Shown piece after piece: positions 42,477 through 51,387 of a stretch of 64,000 bases of DNA. Origin of the DNA: Palleronia sediminis (lineage in GTDB: Bacteria; Pseudomonadota; Alphaproteobacteria; Rhodobacterales; Rhodobacteraceae). The stretch lies in assembly GCF_004358695.1 (NCBI RefSeq), contig NZ_SNAA01000009.1, forward strand, positions 62,001 to 126,000, read 5' to 3'. Position 1 is the stretch's first letter. Every line of letters begins with the position of its first letter. Under the pieces are notes generated by a model. It saw only the letters and a list, made by a program, of their open reading frames with translations. It had not been told where the DNA came from and did no database searches. The position numbers were made by a program, and so were the translations under genes.

Positions 42477-43826
42477 ATGAGCTGCGCCGATTGCGCGCCG
42501 CCGCCCGTGCCGCTGGGCGGAGGGGCCGCCGCGATCGCCGCGGCGGCGCCCGAAGTGCAGGCCGCGTTCCTGTCCGACCTGACGGAGGGGGAGTTGCTGG
42601 CGCTGCCCTATCTCTTCGGCTTCTGGGCGATGCGCCACCAAGTGCCGCCGCCGGGCGACTGGCGGTCCTGGGTGATCCTGGGCGGGCGCGGCGCGGGCAA
42701 GACGCGGGCCGGCGCCGAATGGGTGCGGTCGATGGTCGAGGGGCCGCGGCCGATGGACGGGGGCGCCGCGCGGCGCATGGCGCTGGTCGGCGAGACCATC
42801 GAGCAGGTGCGCGAGGTGATGGTCTTTGGCGAGAGCGGGATCATGGCCTGCGCGCCACCCGACCGCCGCCCGGCCTGGGAGGCGACGCGCAAGCGGCTCG
42901 TCTGGCCCAACGGTGCGGTGGCCCAGGTCTTTTCCGCGCATGAGCCCGAGGCGCTGCGCGGGCCGCAATTCGACGCGGCCTGGGTGGACGAGCTGGCCAA
43001 GTGGCGCAAGGCCGAGGCCGCCTGGGACATGCTCCAGTTCTGCCTGCGGCTGGGCGATCTGCCGCGGCAATGCGTGACCACGACGCCGCGCAACGTGCCG
43101 GTGCTCAAGCGGTTGCTGGCGGCGCCCTCGACGGTGGTGAGCCGGGCCGCGACCGAGGCCAACCGCGCCAACCTCGCCGCGTCTTTCCTGGCCGAGGTGG
43201 AGGCGCGCTATGGCGGCACGCGGCTGGGCCGGCAGGAGTTGTCGGGCGAGCTGCTGGAGGAGGTCGAGGGCGCGCTGTGGACGCGCGCCGGGCTCGACGG
43301 GTGCCGGGGCGGGTTCGCGCCCGCGCGGGTGGTCGTCGCCGTCGATCCGCCGGCGACCGGCGCGGGCGATGCCTGCGGGATCGTCGTGGCGGGCGTGTCA
43401 GCCTGCGGCGAGCGGGCCGTGGTGCTGGAGGATGCGAGCGTCGAGGGCGCCTCGCCCGACACATGGGCGCGCGCGGCGGTGGCCGCCTATCACCGCCACG
43501 GGGCCGACCGGCTGGTGGCCGAGGTCAACCAGGGCGGCGACATGGTCGAGACCATCGTGCGCCAGGTGGACCGCACGGTGAGTTACCGCGCCGTTCACGC
43601 CAGCCGTGGCAAGGTGGCGAGGTCGGAACCGGTGGCCGCGCTCTACGAACAGGGGCGGGTGGTCCACCGGGGGCGGCTCGACGCGCTGGAGGGCGAGATG
43701 TGCCTGATGAGCGTGGCGGGTTTCCAGGGGGCGGGCAGCCCCGACCGGGTCGATGCGCTGGTCTGGGCGCTGACGGAACTGATGCTGCGCGGCCCGGCGG
43801 CCCGGCCGCTGGTGCGCAGCCTGTGA
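42477..43826 (+). CDS. GTA g2: large terminase subunit
   Basis: A 449-aa TerL. ATPase Walker A GGRGAGKT at 69-76, Walker B ending in Asp171 (AAWVDELAKW), coupling motif TTTPRNVPVL; RNase H-like nuclease with Asp290 in VVAVDPPATG, VAEVNQGGDM and the third acidic site in GSPDRVDALVW. The ADP-powered packaging of about 4-kb random host DNA is the known role in RcGTA. 18 bp after g1. Confidence 0.96.
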   Translation: MSCADCAPPPVPLGGGAAAIAAAAPEVQAAFLSDLTEGELLALPYLFGFWAMRHQVPPPGDWRSWVILGGRGAGKTRAGAEWVRSMVEGPRPMDGGAARRMALVGETIEQVREVMVFGESGIMACAPPDRRPAWEATRKRLVWPNGAVAQVFSAHEPEALRGPQFDAAWVDELAKWRKAEAAWDMLQFCLRLGDLPRQCVTTTPRNVPVLKRLLAAPSTVVSRAATEANRANLAASFLAEVEARYGGTRLGRQELSGELLEEVEGALWTRAGLDGCRGGFAPARVVVAVDPPATGAGDACGIVVAGVSACGERAVVLEDASVEGASPDTWARAAVAAYHRHGADRLVAEVNQGGDMVETIVRQVDRTVSYRAVHASRGKVARSEPVAALYEQGRVVHRGRLDALEGEMCLMSVAGFQGAGSPDRVDALVWALTELMLRGPAARPLVRSL

Positions 43827-43837
43827 GGGGAGAGGCG

Positions 43838-45016
43838 ATGTTTGGACTGGGAAAACGCGAGGGCGCGCGTGCGGCGCCCGAGGCCAAGGCGAGCGCGGCC
43901 GGGCGGCTGGTCGCGCAGCGCAGCCTCGGGGGCGGCGGCCGGGTCGCCTGGTCGCCGCGCGATACCGGGTCGCTGATGCGCAACGGGTTCCAGGGCAACC
44001 CGGTGGGGTTCCGCTGCGTGCGGATGGTGGCCGAGGCCGCCGCCGCGCTGCCGGTGGTGCTGGAGGCGGGCGGCGCGCGGATGGCGGCGCATCCCGCGCT
44101 CGAGCTGCTGGCGCGGCCCAATGGCGGGCAGGGCCGGGCCGAGCTGTTCGAGGCGCTGTTCGGGCAGATCCTGCTGTCGGGCGATGGCTATGTCGAGGCG
44201 GCCGGCACGCGAGGCGGCGGCTTGCCCGAAGAGCTGCACGTCCTGCGTTCGGACCGGATGTCGGTCGTGCCCGGCGCCGACGGATGGCCGGTGGGCTATG
44301 AATACGCGGTGGGCGCGGCGCGGCACCTGTTCCGGGTCGAGGGCGGGCTGTCGCCGGTGTGCCATATCCGCAGCTTTCACCCGACGGACGACCATTACGG
44401 TCTGTCGCCGATGCAGGCGGCGGCGGGCGCGATGGACGTGCATAACGCCGCGTCGCGCTGGTCCAAGGCGCTGTTGGACAATGCCGCGCGGCCGTCGGGA
44501 GCGATCGTCTACCAGGGCGGCGAGGGGATGCTGCCGCCCGAGCAGTTCGACCGGCTTTTGTCCGAGATGGAGGCGCATCACCAGGGCGCGCGCAATGCGG
44601 GGCGGCCGATGCTGCTCGAAGGGGGGCTCGACTGGAAGCCGATGGGGTTCTCGCCCTCGGACATGGAGTTTCGCCAGACCAAGGAGACGGCGGCGCGCGA
44701 GATCGCGCTGGCCTTCGGGGTGCCGCCGATGCTGCTGGGGATACCGGGCGACGCGACCTATGCCAATTACGCCGAGGCGCATCGGGCGTTCTATCGCCTG
44801 ACGGTGCTGCCGCTGGCCGGGCGCGTGCTGGGCGGGCTGTCGCACTGGCTGGGCCGCTTCGCGGGCGAGGCGCTGGCGCTGGGCGTCGATCTGGACGCGG
44901 TGCCGGCGCTGGCGGCCGAGCGCGAGGCGCGTTGGCGCCGGATCGGCGCGGCCGCCTTCCTGAGCGACGACGAGAAGCGGGCCCTGTTGGGGCTGGGACC
45001 GAAGGGGGGTGAATGA
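43838..45016 (+). CDS. GTA g3: portal protein
   Basis: A 392-aa HK97-type portal. GNPVGFRCVRMVAEAAAALPV, LARPN, ILLSGDGYVEA, FHPTDDHYGLSPMQAAAGAMDVHNAASRW and the C-terminal ETAAREIALAFGVPPMLLGIPGDATYANYAEAHRAFYR are family hallmarks. It forms the dodecameric DNA channel at the capsid vertex. Its stop overlaps the g4 start, leaving no room for the g3.5 gene found in R. capsulatus. Confidence 0.95.
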   Translation: MFGLGKREGARAAPEAKASAAGRLVAQRSLGGGGRVAWSPRDTGSLMRNGFQGNPVGFRCVRMVAEAAAALPVVLEAGGARMAAHPALELLARPNGGQGRAELFEALFGQILLSGDGYVEAAGTRGGGLPEELHVLRSDRMSVVPGADGWPVGYEYAVGAARHLFRVEGGLSPVCHIRSFHPTDDHYGLSPMQAAAGAMDVHNAASRWSKALLDNAARPSGAIVYQGGEGMLPPEQFDRLLSEMEAHHQGARNAGRPMLLEGGLDWKPMGFSPSDMEFRQTKETAAREIALAFGVPPMLLGIPGDATYANYAEAHRAFYRLTVLPLAGRVLGGLSHWLGRFAGEALALGVDLDAVPALAAEREARWRRIGAAAFLSDDEKRALLGLGPKGGE

Positions 45017-45567
45017 TGGAGCTTGAGCGGAAGTTCTGCGCGGGCGGCGACGGGCCGGGGCTGGTCGTGGAGGGCGCCGGGATCGAGGGCTATGCCTCGA
45101 TTTTCGGCGCGGTGGACCAGGGCGGCGACGTGGTCGAGCCGTGCGCCTATGGCGCGTCGCTGACGGCGCTGGCCGCGCGGGGCGGCAAGGTGCGGATGCT
45201 GTGGCAGCACGATCCCGCCCAGCCCATCGGCGTCTGGGACGAGGTGCGCGAGGATGGGCGCGGGCTGTGGGTGCGCGGGCGGCTCTTGCCCGAGGTGGCG
45301 CGCGCCCGCGAGGCGGCGGCGCTGCTCGAGGCGGGGGCCATCGACGGGCTGTCGATCGGCTATCGCACCCGGCGCGCCACCCGCGATGCGGGCGGCGGGC
45401 GGCGGCTGACGGAGCTTGAGCTTTGGGAGGTGTCGCTCGTGACCTTCCCGATGCTCGGAGAGGCGCGGGTCGGGGCCAAGGGCGACGCGCCCGGCGCCCC
45501 CGATCCGATGCGCGACCTGGCGGCGGCGCTGCGCGACGCCCGGCAGGCATTGGCGACGGGCGGCTGA
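45013..45567 (+). CDS. GTA g4: HK97-type prohead protease
   Basis: A 184-aa serine protease that trims the major capsid protein during maturation. IEGYASIFGAVDQGGDVV, catalytic His in MLWQHDPAQPIG, Ser in IDGLSIGYR and the LWEVSLVTFPM end of the fold are present. Two adjacent ATGs (45013/45016) overlap the portal stop. The tail after residue 150 is variable. Confidence 0.95.
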   Translation: MMELERKFCAGGDGPGLVVEGAGIEGYASIFGAVDQGGDVVEPCAYGASLTALAARGGKVRMLWQHDPAQPIGVWDEVREDGRGLWVRGRLLPEVARAREAAALLEAGAIDGLSIGYRTRRATRDAGGGRRLTELELWEVSLVTFPMLGEARVGAKGDAPGAPDPMRDLAAALRDARQALATGG

Positions 45568-45599
45568 GGCCCGGCGCGCAAACCGACAGGAGACGAGCG

Positions 45600-46784
45600 A
45601 TGGATGCGACCGGGACAGGATCCCGGCCGGAGGAGGCATGCCTTTCCCCGGCCCAGGAAATGAAAGCCGCAATGACTGATTTCGTCAGCGATCTCAGGGG
45701 CTTTCAGAACGACGTTATGAAACGGCTTCAACAACAGGAAGAGCGACTGACCATGCTTCAGGCCAAATCCGCGGGCGCCGGCCGCCCGATGCTGAGCACC
45801 GCCGCCGAAAGCGGCATCCCCCATCAGAAGGCCTTTGAGGCCTATGTCCGCCAGGGCTGCGACGACGCGCTGCGGGGGCTCGCGCTCGAGGGCAAGGGGA
45901 TGAGCGCCGCGGTGGCGGGCGACGGCGGCTATCTCGTCGATCCGCAGACCGCCGAGGAGGTCGGGGCGGTGCTGCGCTCGACCGCGTCGATCCGGTCGGT
46001 CGCCACGGTCGTCAATGTCGAGGCCACGAGCTTTGACGTGCTGATCGACACCGCCGAGGCGGGCGCGGGCTGGGCCAGCGAGACGGGCGGCGTGGTCGAG
46101 ACGGGCACCCCCCAGATCGAGCGCATCACCATCCCGCTGCACGAGCTGTCGGCCCTGCCCAAGGCGAGCCAGCGGCTGCTGGACGACGCGGCCTTTGACA
46201 TCGAGGGCTGGCTGGCGGGGCGCATCGCCGAGAAATTCGCGCGTGCCGAGGCCGCGGCTTTCATCCTGGGCGACGGCATCGAGAAGCCGCGCGGCTTTCT
46301 CAGCCATCCGGTCGTGCCCGAGGCGGAGTGGTCCTGGGGCGAGATCGGCAGCGTGGCGAGCGGCGTCGAGGGCGGGTTCGACGGGGCCGATGCCATCGTC
46401 GATCTCGTCTATGCGCTGGGCGCGGGATACCGGGCCAATGCGAGTTTCGTGATGAACTCGAAGACGGCGGGCGTGGTGCGCAAGCTCAAGGATGCCGACG
46501 GGCGGTTCCTGTGGTCGGACGGGCTGGCCGCGGGCGAGCCCGCGCGGCTGATGGGGTACCCGGTGCTGATCGCCGAGGACATGCCCGATATCGCCGCCGG
46601 CTCGGCCGCGCTCGCCTTCGGCGATTTCGCCGCCGGCTACACCATCGCCGAGCGCCCCGACCTGCGCATCCTGCGCGATCCGTTCAGCGCCAAGCCGCAT
46701 GTGCTGTTCTACGCGACCAAGCGCGTGGGCGGCGACGTGAGCGATTTCGCCGCGATCAAGGTGATGCGCTTCTCGGCCGTCTGA
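45600..46784 (+). CDS. GTA g5: major capsid protein
   Basis: A 394-aa HK97-fold capsid precursor. The N-terminal about 100 residues form the coiled-coil scaffold segment (FVSDLRGFQNDVMKRLQQQEERL) removed by the protease; the mature part begins near GMSAAVAGDGGYLVDPQTAEEV, followed by TSFDVLIDTAEAGAGWASE, IPLHELSALPKASQRLLDDAAFDIEGWL and the E-loop/P-domain; MGYPVLIAEDMPDIA and VLFYATKRVGGDV end the fold. AGGAG site upstream. A hairpin overlaps the stop codon. Confidence 0.96.
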   Translation: MDATGTGSRPEEACLSPAQEMKAAMTDFVSDLRGFQNDVMKRLQQQEERLTMLQAKSAGAGRPMLSTAAESGIPHQKAFEAYVRQGCDDALRGLALEGKGMSAAVAGDGGYLVDPQTAEEVGAVLRSTASIRSVATVVNVEATSFDVLIDTAEAGAGWASETGGVVETGTPQIERITIPLHELSALPKASQRLLDDAAFDIEGWLAGRIAEKFARAEAAAFILGDGIEKPRGFLSHPVVPEAEWSWGEIGSVASGVEGGFDGADAIVDLVYALGAGYRANASFVMNSKTAGVVRKLKDADGRFLWSDGLAAGEPARLMGYPVLIAEDMPDIAAGSAALAFGDFAAGYTIAERPDLRILRDPFSAKPHVLFYATKRVGGDVSDFAAIKVMRFSAV

Positions 46785-46802
46785 CGGCCGGAAGAGGCCG
46801 TC
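46783..46802 (+). promoter_or_regulatory. Hairpin at the capsid gene stop codon
   Basis: GACGGCC (46783-46789), loop GGAAGA, GGCCGTC (46796-46802): a perfect 7-bp stem that begins inside the g5 stop codon. There is no T tract, so it is more likely an mRNA 3'-end stabiliser or partial terminator than a full terminator. A second small stem (GACCG-GAAG-CGGTC, 46914-46927) lies just before the g6 ribosome-binding site, in the only long gap (166 bp) of the cluster. Confidence 0.5.
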
Positions 46803-46950
46803 CGCGCCCGGCGACGGGGGCGGGCGGTCGGGCGGGCGGGCCGGTCGACCGGGTCGGCCAGCAGACCTTCCGCCCGAGCGGCGAGGAAGGCCGGACCGCC
46901 CCCCAAAGCTAGCGACCGGAAGCGGTCATCGGGATTGCAGGAGGAGAGAG

Positions 46951-47532
46951 ATGTATCTGACCGAGCTTTCGGAGATCGCGGCCGGGGATCTGCCCGTGGG
47001 CCAGTTGCGGCGGCAGCTCAGGCTGGGGACGGGGTTTGCCGACGACGCGGCCGAGGATGCGGCGCTGGCGCGGACGCTGCGCCAGGCGCTGGCCCAGGTC
47101 GAGGCGCTGACCGGGCGCGCGGTGCTGCGGCGCGCGTTCCGCCTGTCGGTCGATGGCTGGCGGATGGCGGGGCGGCAGGCGCTGCCGCGCGGGCCGCTGG
47201 TCTCGGTCGCGAGCATGACGCTGTTCGCGCCCGACGGCGCCGCGGAGGAGGTCGCGCTCGACCGGGTGCATGTGGCGCGGGGGCCGGGACAGCCGGCGCT
47301 GGTCGCGCGCGGCTTTGGCCTGCCGGCGATCCCGGCGGGCGGGCATTGCGAGATCGTGTTCGAGGCGGGGCTGGCGGCAAGCTGGTCCGAGGTGCCGGGC
47401 GACATGGCGGCGGCGGTGCTGGCGCTGGCGGTGCAGCGCCATGACGACGTGCGCGGCCTGACGGCTCTGCCGCGCGGCGTGGCCGAGTTGCTGGCGCCCT
47501 ACCGGGTGCTGCGCCTCGCGGGGGCGTGGTGA
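46951..47532 (+). CDS. GTA g6: head-tail connector (adaptor)
   Basis: A 193-aa protein matching the gp6-like adaptor of RcGTA: LRRQLRLGTGFADDAAEDAAL, LTGRAVLRRAFRLSVDGW, PRGPLVSVASMTLF, and the C-terminal AVLALAVQRHDDVRGLTALPRGVAELLAPYRVLRL. It forms a ring under the portal that joins head and tail. AGGAGGAG site upstream; the stop overlaps g7 by one base (TGATG). Confidence 0.9.
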   Translation: MYLTELSEIAAGDLPVGQLRRQLRLGTGFADDAAEDAALARTLRQALAQVEALTGRAVLRRAFRLSVDGWRMAGRQALPRGPLVSVASMTLFAPDGAAEEVALDRVHVARGPGQPALVARGFGLPAIPAGGHCEIVFEAGLAASWSEVPGDMAAAVLALAVQRHDDVRGLTALPRGVAELLAPYRVLRLAGAW

Positions 47533-47864
47533 TGGGCGGGTTGTCGCGGCGGCTGGTGCTGGAGATGCGGGTGCGCGTGCCCGACGGGGCGGGCGGGTTC
47601 GCCGAGGATTGGGCGGGTCTGGGCATCCTGTGGGCGGCGATGCGGCCGGGTTCGGCGCGCCGCGTGGGCGCCGACGAGATGAGCCTTTCGCGGGTGGGCT
47701 GGCGGATCACGGTGCGGGGCGCCCCGGTGGGCTCGCCCGCGCGGCCGGTGGCGGGCCAGCGGTTCCGCGAGGGCGGACGGGTCTTCGCCATTCGCGCGGT
47801 GCGCGAGGCGGATGCGGCGGGCGAGCACCTGACCTGCTTTGCCGAAGAGGAGACGGCGCAATGA
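47532..47864 (+). CDS. GTA g7: head-closure/stopper protein
   Basis: A 110-aa protein with RLVLEMRVRVPDGAGGFAEDW and the beta-barrel pattern ILWAAMRPGSARRVGADEMSLSRVGWRITVRGAP of phage head-tail adaptors (HK97 gp10/SPP1 gp16 type). It plugs the channel below the connector. Coupled to g6 (TGATG) and to g8 (ATGA). Confidence 0.88.
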   Translation: MGGLSRRLVLEMRVRVPDGAGGFAEDWAGLGILWAAMRPGSARRVGADEMSLSRVGWRITVRGAPVGSPARPVAGQRFREGGRVFAIRAVREADAAGEHLTCFAEEETAQ

Positions 47865-48259
47865 GCTACGCAATGGCGGCGGCGTTGCAGGCGGCGGTGT
47901 TCGCCCGGCTCGCGGGGGATGCGGGGCTTGGCGCGATCGCGCCGGTCCATGACGCGGTGCCCGAGGGGGCACCTCCGGGGACATGGGTGACATTGGGCGA
48001 GGAGCGGGTGCGCGACCGCTCGGACCGCAGCGGCGCGGGGGCGGAGCACGAGTTCGTCGTGAGTGTGCTGAGCGACGCGGCGGGGTTCGCCACGGCCAAG
48101 CGCGCGGCGGCGGCGGTGTCGGACGCGCTGCTGGGCGGGCCGCTGGAGCTGGAGCGGGGCCGGGTGCTGACGCTGGCATTCCGGCGCGCGCAGGCGAAAC
48201 GGTCGGGTGCGGCGCGCCGAATCGACCTGAGCTTTCGCGCGCATCTGACTGACGATTGA
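47861..48259 (+). CDS. GTA g8: DUF3168 tail terminator protein
   Basis: A 132-aa DUF3168 protein (ALQAAVFARLAGDAGL, APVHDAVPEGAPPGTWVTLGEERVRDRSDRSG, EHEFVVSVLSDAAGFATAKRAA). This family caps the tail tube and joins it to the head. Overlaps g7 by 4 bp. Confidence 0.92.
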   Translation: MSYAMAAALQAAVFARLAGDAGLGAIAPVHDAVPEGAPPGTWVTLGEERVRDRSDRSGAGAEHEFVVSVLSDAAGFATAKRAAAAVSDALLGGPLELERGRVLTLAFRRAQAKRSGAARRIDLSFRAHLTDD

Positions 48260-48288
48260 CGGTTTTATTCAAAACGGAGGGCGGTGCC

Positions 48289-48702
48289 ATGGCGGCGCAG
48301 GGCGGCAAGGATCTACTCATCAAGATAGACCTCGACGGGCAGGGCCTGTTCGAGACGGTGGCCGGGCTGAGGGCGACCCGGATCTCGTTCAACGCGCAAA
48401 GCGTGGACGTGACGAGCCTCGATAGCGCGGGGGGCTGGCGCGAGCTTCTGGGCGGCGCGGGCGTGCGCAGCGCGCAGGTCAGCGGCTCGGGCGTGTTCCG
48501 CGACGCGGCATCGGATGCGCGGGCGCGGCAGGTGTTCTTTGACGGGGTGGTGCCGCGGTTCCAGGTGATCGTGCCCGATTTCGGCATCGTCGAGGGCCCG
48601 TTCCAGATCGCGGGGCTGGAATATGCCGGCACGCTGGAGGGCGAGGCGACCTTCGAGATGTCGCTCGTCTCGGCGGGTGAGCTGACCTTTACGGCGCTGT
48701 GA
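48289..48702 (+). CDS. GTA g9: major tail tube protein
   Basis: A 137-aa TP901-1-type tail tube protein (GKDLLIKIDLDGQGLFETVAGLRATRISFN, QSVDVTSLDSAGGWRELL, SGSGVFRDAASD, TFEMSLVSAGELTF). Hexameric rings stack to form the short RcGTA tail. ACGGAGG site upstream; the stop overlaps g10 by one base. Confidence 0.94.
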   Translation: MAAQGGKDLLIKIDLDGQGLFETVAGLRATRISFNAQSVDVTSLDSAGGWRELLGGAGVRSAQVSGSGVFRDAASDARARQVFFDGVVPRFQVIVPDFGIVEGPFQIAGLEYAGTLEGEATFEMSLVSAGELTFTAL

Positions 48703-49013
48703 TGGCGAACCCCTGGGCCGGAGAGGTGGTGCTGGTCGTCGACGGCGAGCGGCGGGTGGCCAAGCTGACGCTGGGCGCTCTGGCTGAGCTCGAGGCCGAG
48801 CTGGGTGCCGATACGCTGGTCGAGCTGGTCGCGCGGTTCGAGGACGGCCGCGCGCGCAGCCGCGACCTGATCGCGCTGCTCGCGGCGGGTTTGCGCGGTG
48901 GCGGCTGGGCGGGCACGGCGGCCGATCTCGCGCGCGCCGAGGTCGCGGGCGGTGGTCTGGACGCGGTGCGGGCAGCGGGGCAGTTGCTGGCCCGCGGGTT
49001 CGGCGCGGCATGA
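48702..49013 (+). CDS. GTA g10: tail assembly chaperone
   Basis: A 103-aa protein (GEVVLVVDGERRVAKLTLGALAELEAELGADTLVELVARFE, LIALLAAGLRGGGW) of the GTA TAC-1 family. Tail assembly chaperones coat the tape measure protein before tube polymerisation. It is followed by the overlapping g10.1. Confidence 0.88.
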   Translation: MANPWAGEVVLVVDGERRVAKLTLGALAELEAELGADTLVELVARFEDGRARSRDLIALLAAGLRGGGWAGTAADLARAEVAGGGLDAVRAAGQLLARGFGAA

Positions 49014-49207
49014 CCCGGTTCGACTGGCCCGCGCTGATGCGGGCGGGTGCGGCGCTGGGGCTGCGACCGGCCGAGTTCTGGGCGCTGACGCCCGCGGAGC
49101 TCGAGCGGATGCTGGGCGGCGGGGGCGGTGGGCCCGTGCCGCTGGGCCGGCGGCGGATGGAGGAGCTGTCCGCCGCCTTTCCCGATATCGGAAAGGACGC
49201 GACATGA
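49010..49207 (+). CDS. GTA g10.1: second tail assembly chaperone segment
   Basis: A 65-aa protein (FDWPALMRAGAALGLRPAEFWALTPAELERML, then a glycine run and RRRMEELSAAFPD). It corresponds to RcGTA rcc01693, the small TAC-2-like partner encoded between g10 and g11. Overlaps both neighbours by 4 bp, so expression is tightly coupled. Confidence 0.88.
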   Translation: MTRFDWPALMRAGAALGLRPAEFWALTPAELERMLGGGGGGPVPLGRRRMEELSAAFPDIGKDAT

Positions 49208-49854
49208 GCGAGGATCTGGAGACGGCGCTGGAGGCGCTGGAGGACAGCGCGGGCGGGGCGGGTGCGTCTCTGGGCGCGCTTGAGGGCGAATTGCGCGCGG
49301 TGCGGGGCAGCGCCGAGGCCGCCGGACAGGGGGTGTCGGTGCTGTCGGGCGGGATCTCGCGCGAGCTGCGCCGCGCCTTTGACGGGGTCATCAGCGACGG
49401 CGCGCGGCTGAGCGACGTGCTGCGCGATGTGGCGCGGTCGATGGTCGATGCGGCCTATAACGCGGCGCTGGCGCCGGTGACGTCGGCCATCGGGGGCGCG
49501 GCCTCGGGTGCGATCGAGAGCGCGGTGGGCGCCCTGATGCCCTTTGCCAAGGGCGGATCGTTCGCGCAGGGGCGGGTGATGCCGTTCGCGACCGGGGGCA
49601 TCGTCACGGGCCCGGTGACCTTTCCCATGCGGGGCGGCACCGGATTGATGGGCGAGGCGGGCCCCGAGGCGATCATGCCGCTCGCGCGCGGGGCCGATGG
49701 CAAGCTGGGCGTGCGCGCGCCGGGCGGCGGGGCGGGGCCGGTGCAGGTGGTCGTCAACGTCTCGACCCCCGACGCCGAGGGGTTCCGCCGCTCGCGCGGG
49801 CAGATCGCCGCCGAGATGAGCCGGGCGCTGGCGCGCGGCCGCCGCAATCTTTGA
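49204..49854 (+). CDS. GTA g11: tape measure protein
   Basis: A 216-aa protein: helical first half (ALEALEDSAGGAGASLGALEGELRAVRG, FDGVISDGARLSDVLRDVARSMVDAAYNAAL) and a Gly-rich second half (GALMPFAKGGSFAQGRVMPFATGGIVTGPVTFPM, GEAGPEAIMPL) typical of lambda-like tape measures. Its small size sets a short tail, as in RcGTA. Confidence 0.92.
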   Translation: MSEDLETALEALEDSAGGAGASLGALEGELRAVRGSAEAAGQGVSVLSGGISRELRRAFDGVISDGARLSDVLRDVARSMVDAAYNAALAPVTSAIGGAASGAIESAVGALMPFAKGGSFAQGRVMPFATGGIVTGPVTFPMRGGTGLMGEAGPEAIMPLARGADGKLGVRAPGGGAGPVQVVVNVSTPDAEGFRRSRGQIAAEMSRALARGRRNL

Positions 49855-49873
49855 CAAGGGGGAGTGAGGGCGC

Positions 49874-50506
49874 ATGGCGTTTCACGAGGTGAGATTTCCC
49901 GCCTGGCTGAGCTTTGGCTCGACCGGCGGGCCGGAGCGGCGGACCGATGTCGTCACCCTGGCCAATGGCTACGAGGAGCGGGCGACGCCATGGGCGGCCT
50001 CGCGTCGCCGGTTCGACGCGGGCACCGGGCTGAGGTCGCTCGACGACATGGCGGCGCTGATCGCGTTCTTCGAGGAGCGGCGCGGGCGGCTGCACGGGTT
50101 TCGCTGGAAGGACTGGAGCGATCACCGCTCGGGGGTGCCTTCGGAGGCGCCGGGCATGACCGACCAGGTGCTTGGCGTGGCCGACGGGGCCACGCGGGAT
50201 TTCGCGCTGGTCAAGCATTACGGGCAGGGGCCGGGGCGCTATACGCGGCGGATCGACAAGCCGGTGGCCGGCACCGTGGTCGTGGCCGTCGAGGGCGTGC
50301 CGATGCGAGAGGGGGCCGATTTCGCGCTGGACACGGTGCGGGGGGTCGTGACGCTCGACCAGCCGCCGGTCGCGGGGGCGAGTGTTACCGCGGGGTTCGA
50401 GTTCGACGTGCCGGTGCGGTTCGATATCGACCGGATCGACGTGTCGGTGGCGAATTACCAGGCGGGCGAGGCGCCGCATGTGCCCGTGATCGAGGTGCGG
50501 CTGTGA
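49874..50506 (+). CDS. GTA g12: distal tail protein (DUF2460)
   Basis: A 210-aa DUF2460 protein (FHEVRFPAWLSFGSTGGPERRTDVVTLANGYEER, RRFDAGTGLRSLDDMAALIAFFEERRGRLHGFRWKDWSDH, VPVRFDIDRIDVSVANY). In the RcGTA structure it is the distal tail ring between tube and hub. Its stop overlaps the g13 GTG start. Confidence 0.95.
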   Translation: MAFHEVRFPAWLSFGSTGGPERRTDVVTLANGYEERATPWAASRRRFDAGTGLRSLDDMAALIAFFEERRGRLHGFRWKDWSDHRSGVPSEAPGMTDQVLGVADGATRDFALVKHYGQGPGRYTRRIDKPVAGTVVVAVEGVPMREGADFALDTVRGVVTLDQPPVAGASVTAGFEFDVPVRFDIDRIDVSVANYQAGEAPHVPVIEVRL

Positions 50507-51387
50507 GCGCGCTTGCCGAGCGGCTGGCCGGGGGCTGCGCCACGCTGTGCCGCTGCTGGCGGGTGACGCGCGCCGATGGGAGGGCCTGGGGGTTCACCGA
50601 TCACGACAGGCCGCTGCGCTTTGCCGGGACCGAGTTCGCGCCGGGCGAGGGGCTGTCGGCGACGGCGCTGCAACAGGGCACGGGGCTGGCCGTCGACAAT
50701 GGCGAGGCGGCTGGCATCCTGTCGGATGGCGGCATCACCGAGGCCGATATCGCCGCCGGCCGGTTCGACGGCGCCGAGGTCGAGGCCTGGCTCGTCGATT
50801 GGGCGGAGCCCCCGGCGCGGCTGCGCGTCTTTCGCGGCACGCTGGGCGAGATCGAGCGGTCGGGCGGGGCGTTCCGCGCCGAGCTGCGTGGGTTGTCGGA
50901 TGCGCTGAACCAGCCCTTCGGGCGGGTCTACCAGGGTCAGTGCTCGGCCGAGCTGGGCGACCGGGCGTGCGGGGTGGATAGCTCGGACCCGGCCTTTGCG
51001 GTCGAGGCGGGCGTGCGCGGGTTGCCCGCGCCCCACGCGGTCGAGCTGCGCGCGCTGGGTGGATACGCGGAGGGCTGGTTCACGCATGGCACGATCGAGC
51101 CGCTGGAGGGCGCAGCGCGGGGGCTGGTGCGGCGCGTGAAGCTGGATGCGCCATCGGGCGAGGCGCGGCGGCTGGAGCTTGCGCAGTCGTTGCCGGGGCT
51201 CGCGGTGGGCGACCGGGTGCGGCTGGTCGCGGGCTGCGACCGCCGGGCCGCGACCTGTCGGGCCAAATTCGCCAACATGGCCAATTTTCGCGGCTTTCCG
51301 CATCTGCCGGGCGAGGACTGGCTGACGGCGCACCCGGCCGCTGGCCATGTCGACCGGCCCGGCCTGGTGCGGGGGTTCGGATCGTGA
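50503..51387 (+). CDS. GTA g13: hub protein with Fe-S site (DUF2163)
   Basis: A 294-aa DUF2163 protein starting at GTG (GTGA overlap with g12). Motifs RADGRAWGFTDHDRPLRF, FRGTLGEIERSG, FGRVYQGQCSAELGDRACGVD and CDRRAATCRAKFANMANFRGFPHLPGEDWL are diagnostic. Cys147, Cys156, Cys245 and Cys252 are the probable ligands of the [4Fe-4S] cluster known from the RcGTA hub and lambda gpL. Acts at the baseplate. Confidence 0.95.
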   Translation: MSALAERLAGGCATLCRCWRVTRADGRAWGFTDHDRPLRFAGTEFAPGEGLSATALQQGTGLAVDNGEAAGILSDGGITEADIAAGRFDGAEVEAWLVDWAEPPARLRVFRGTLGEIERSGGAFRAELRGLSDALNQPFGRVYQGQCSAELGDRACGVDSSDPAFAVEAGVRGLPAPHAVELRALGGYAEGWFTHGTIEPLEGAARGLVRRVKLDAPSGEARRLELAQSLPGLAVGDRVRLVAGCDRRAATCRAKFANMANFRGFPHLPGEDWLTAHPAAGHVDRPGLVRGFGS

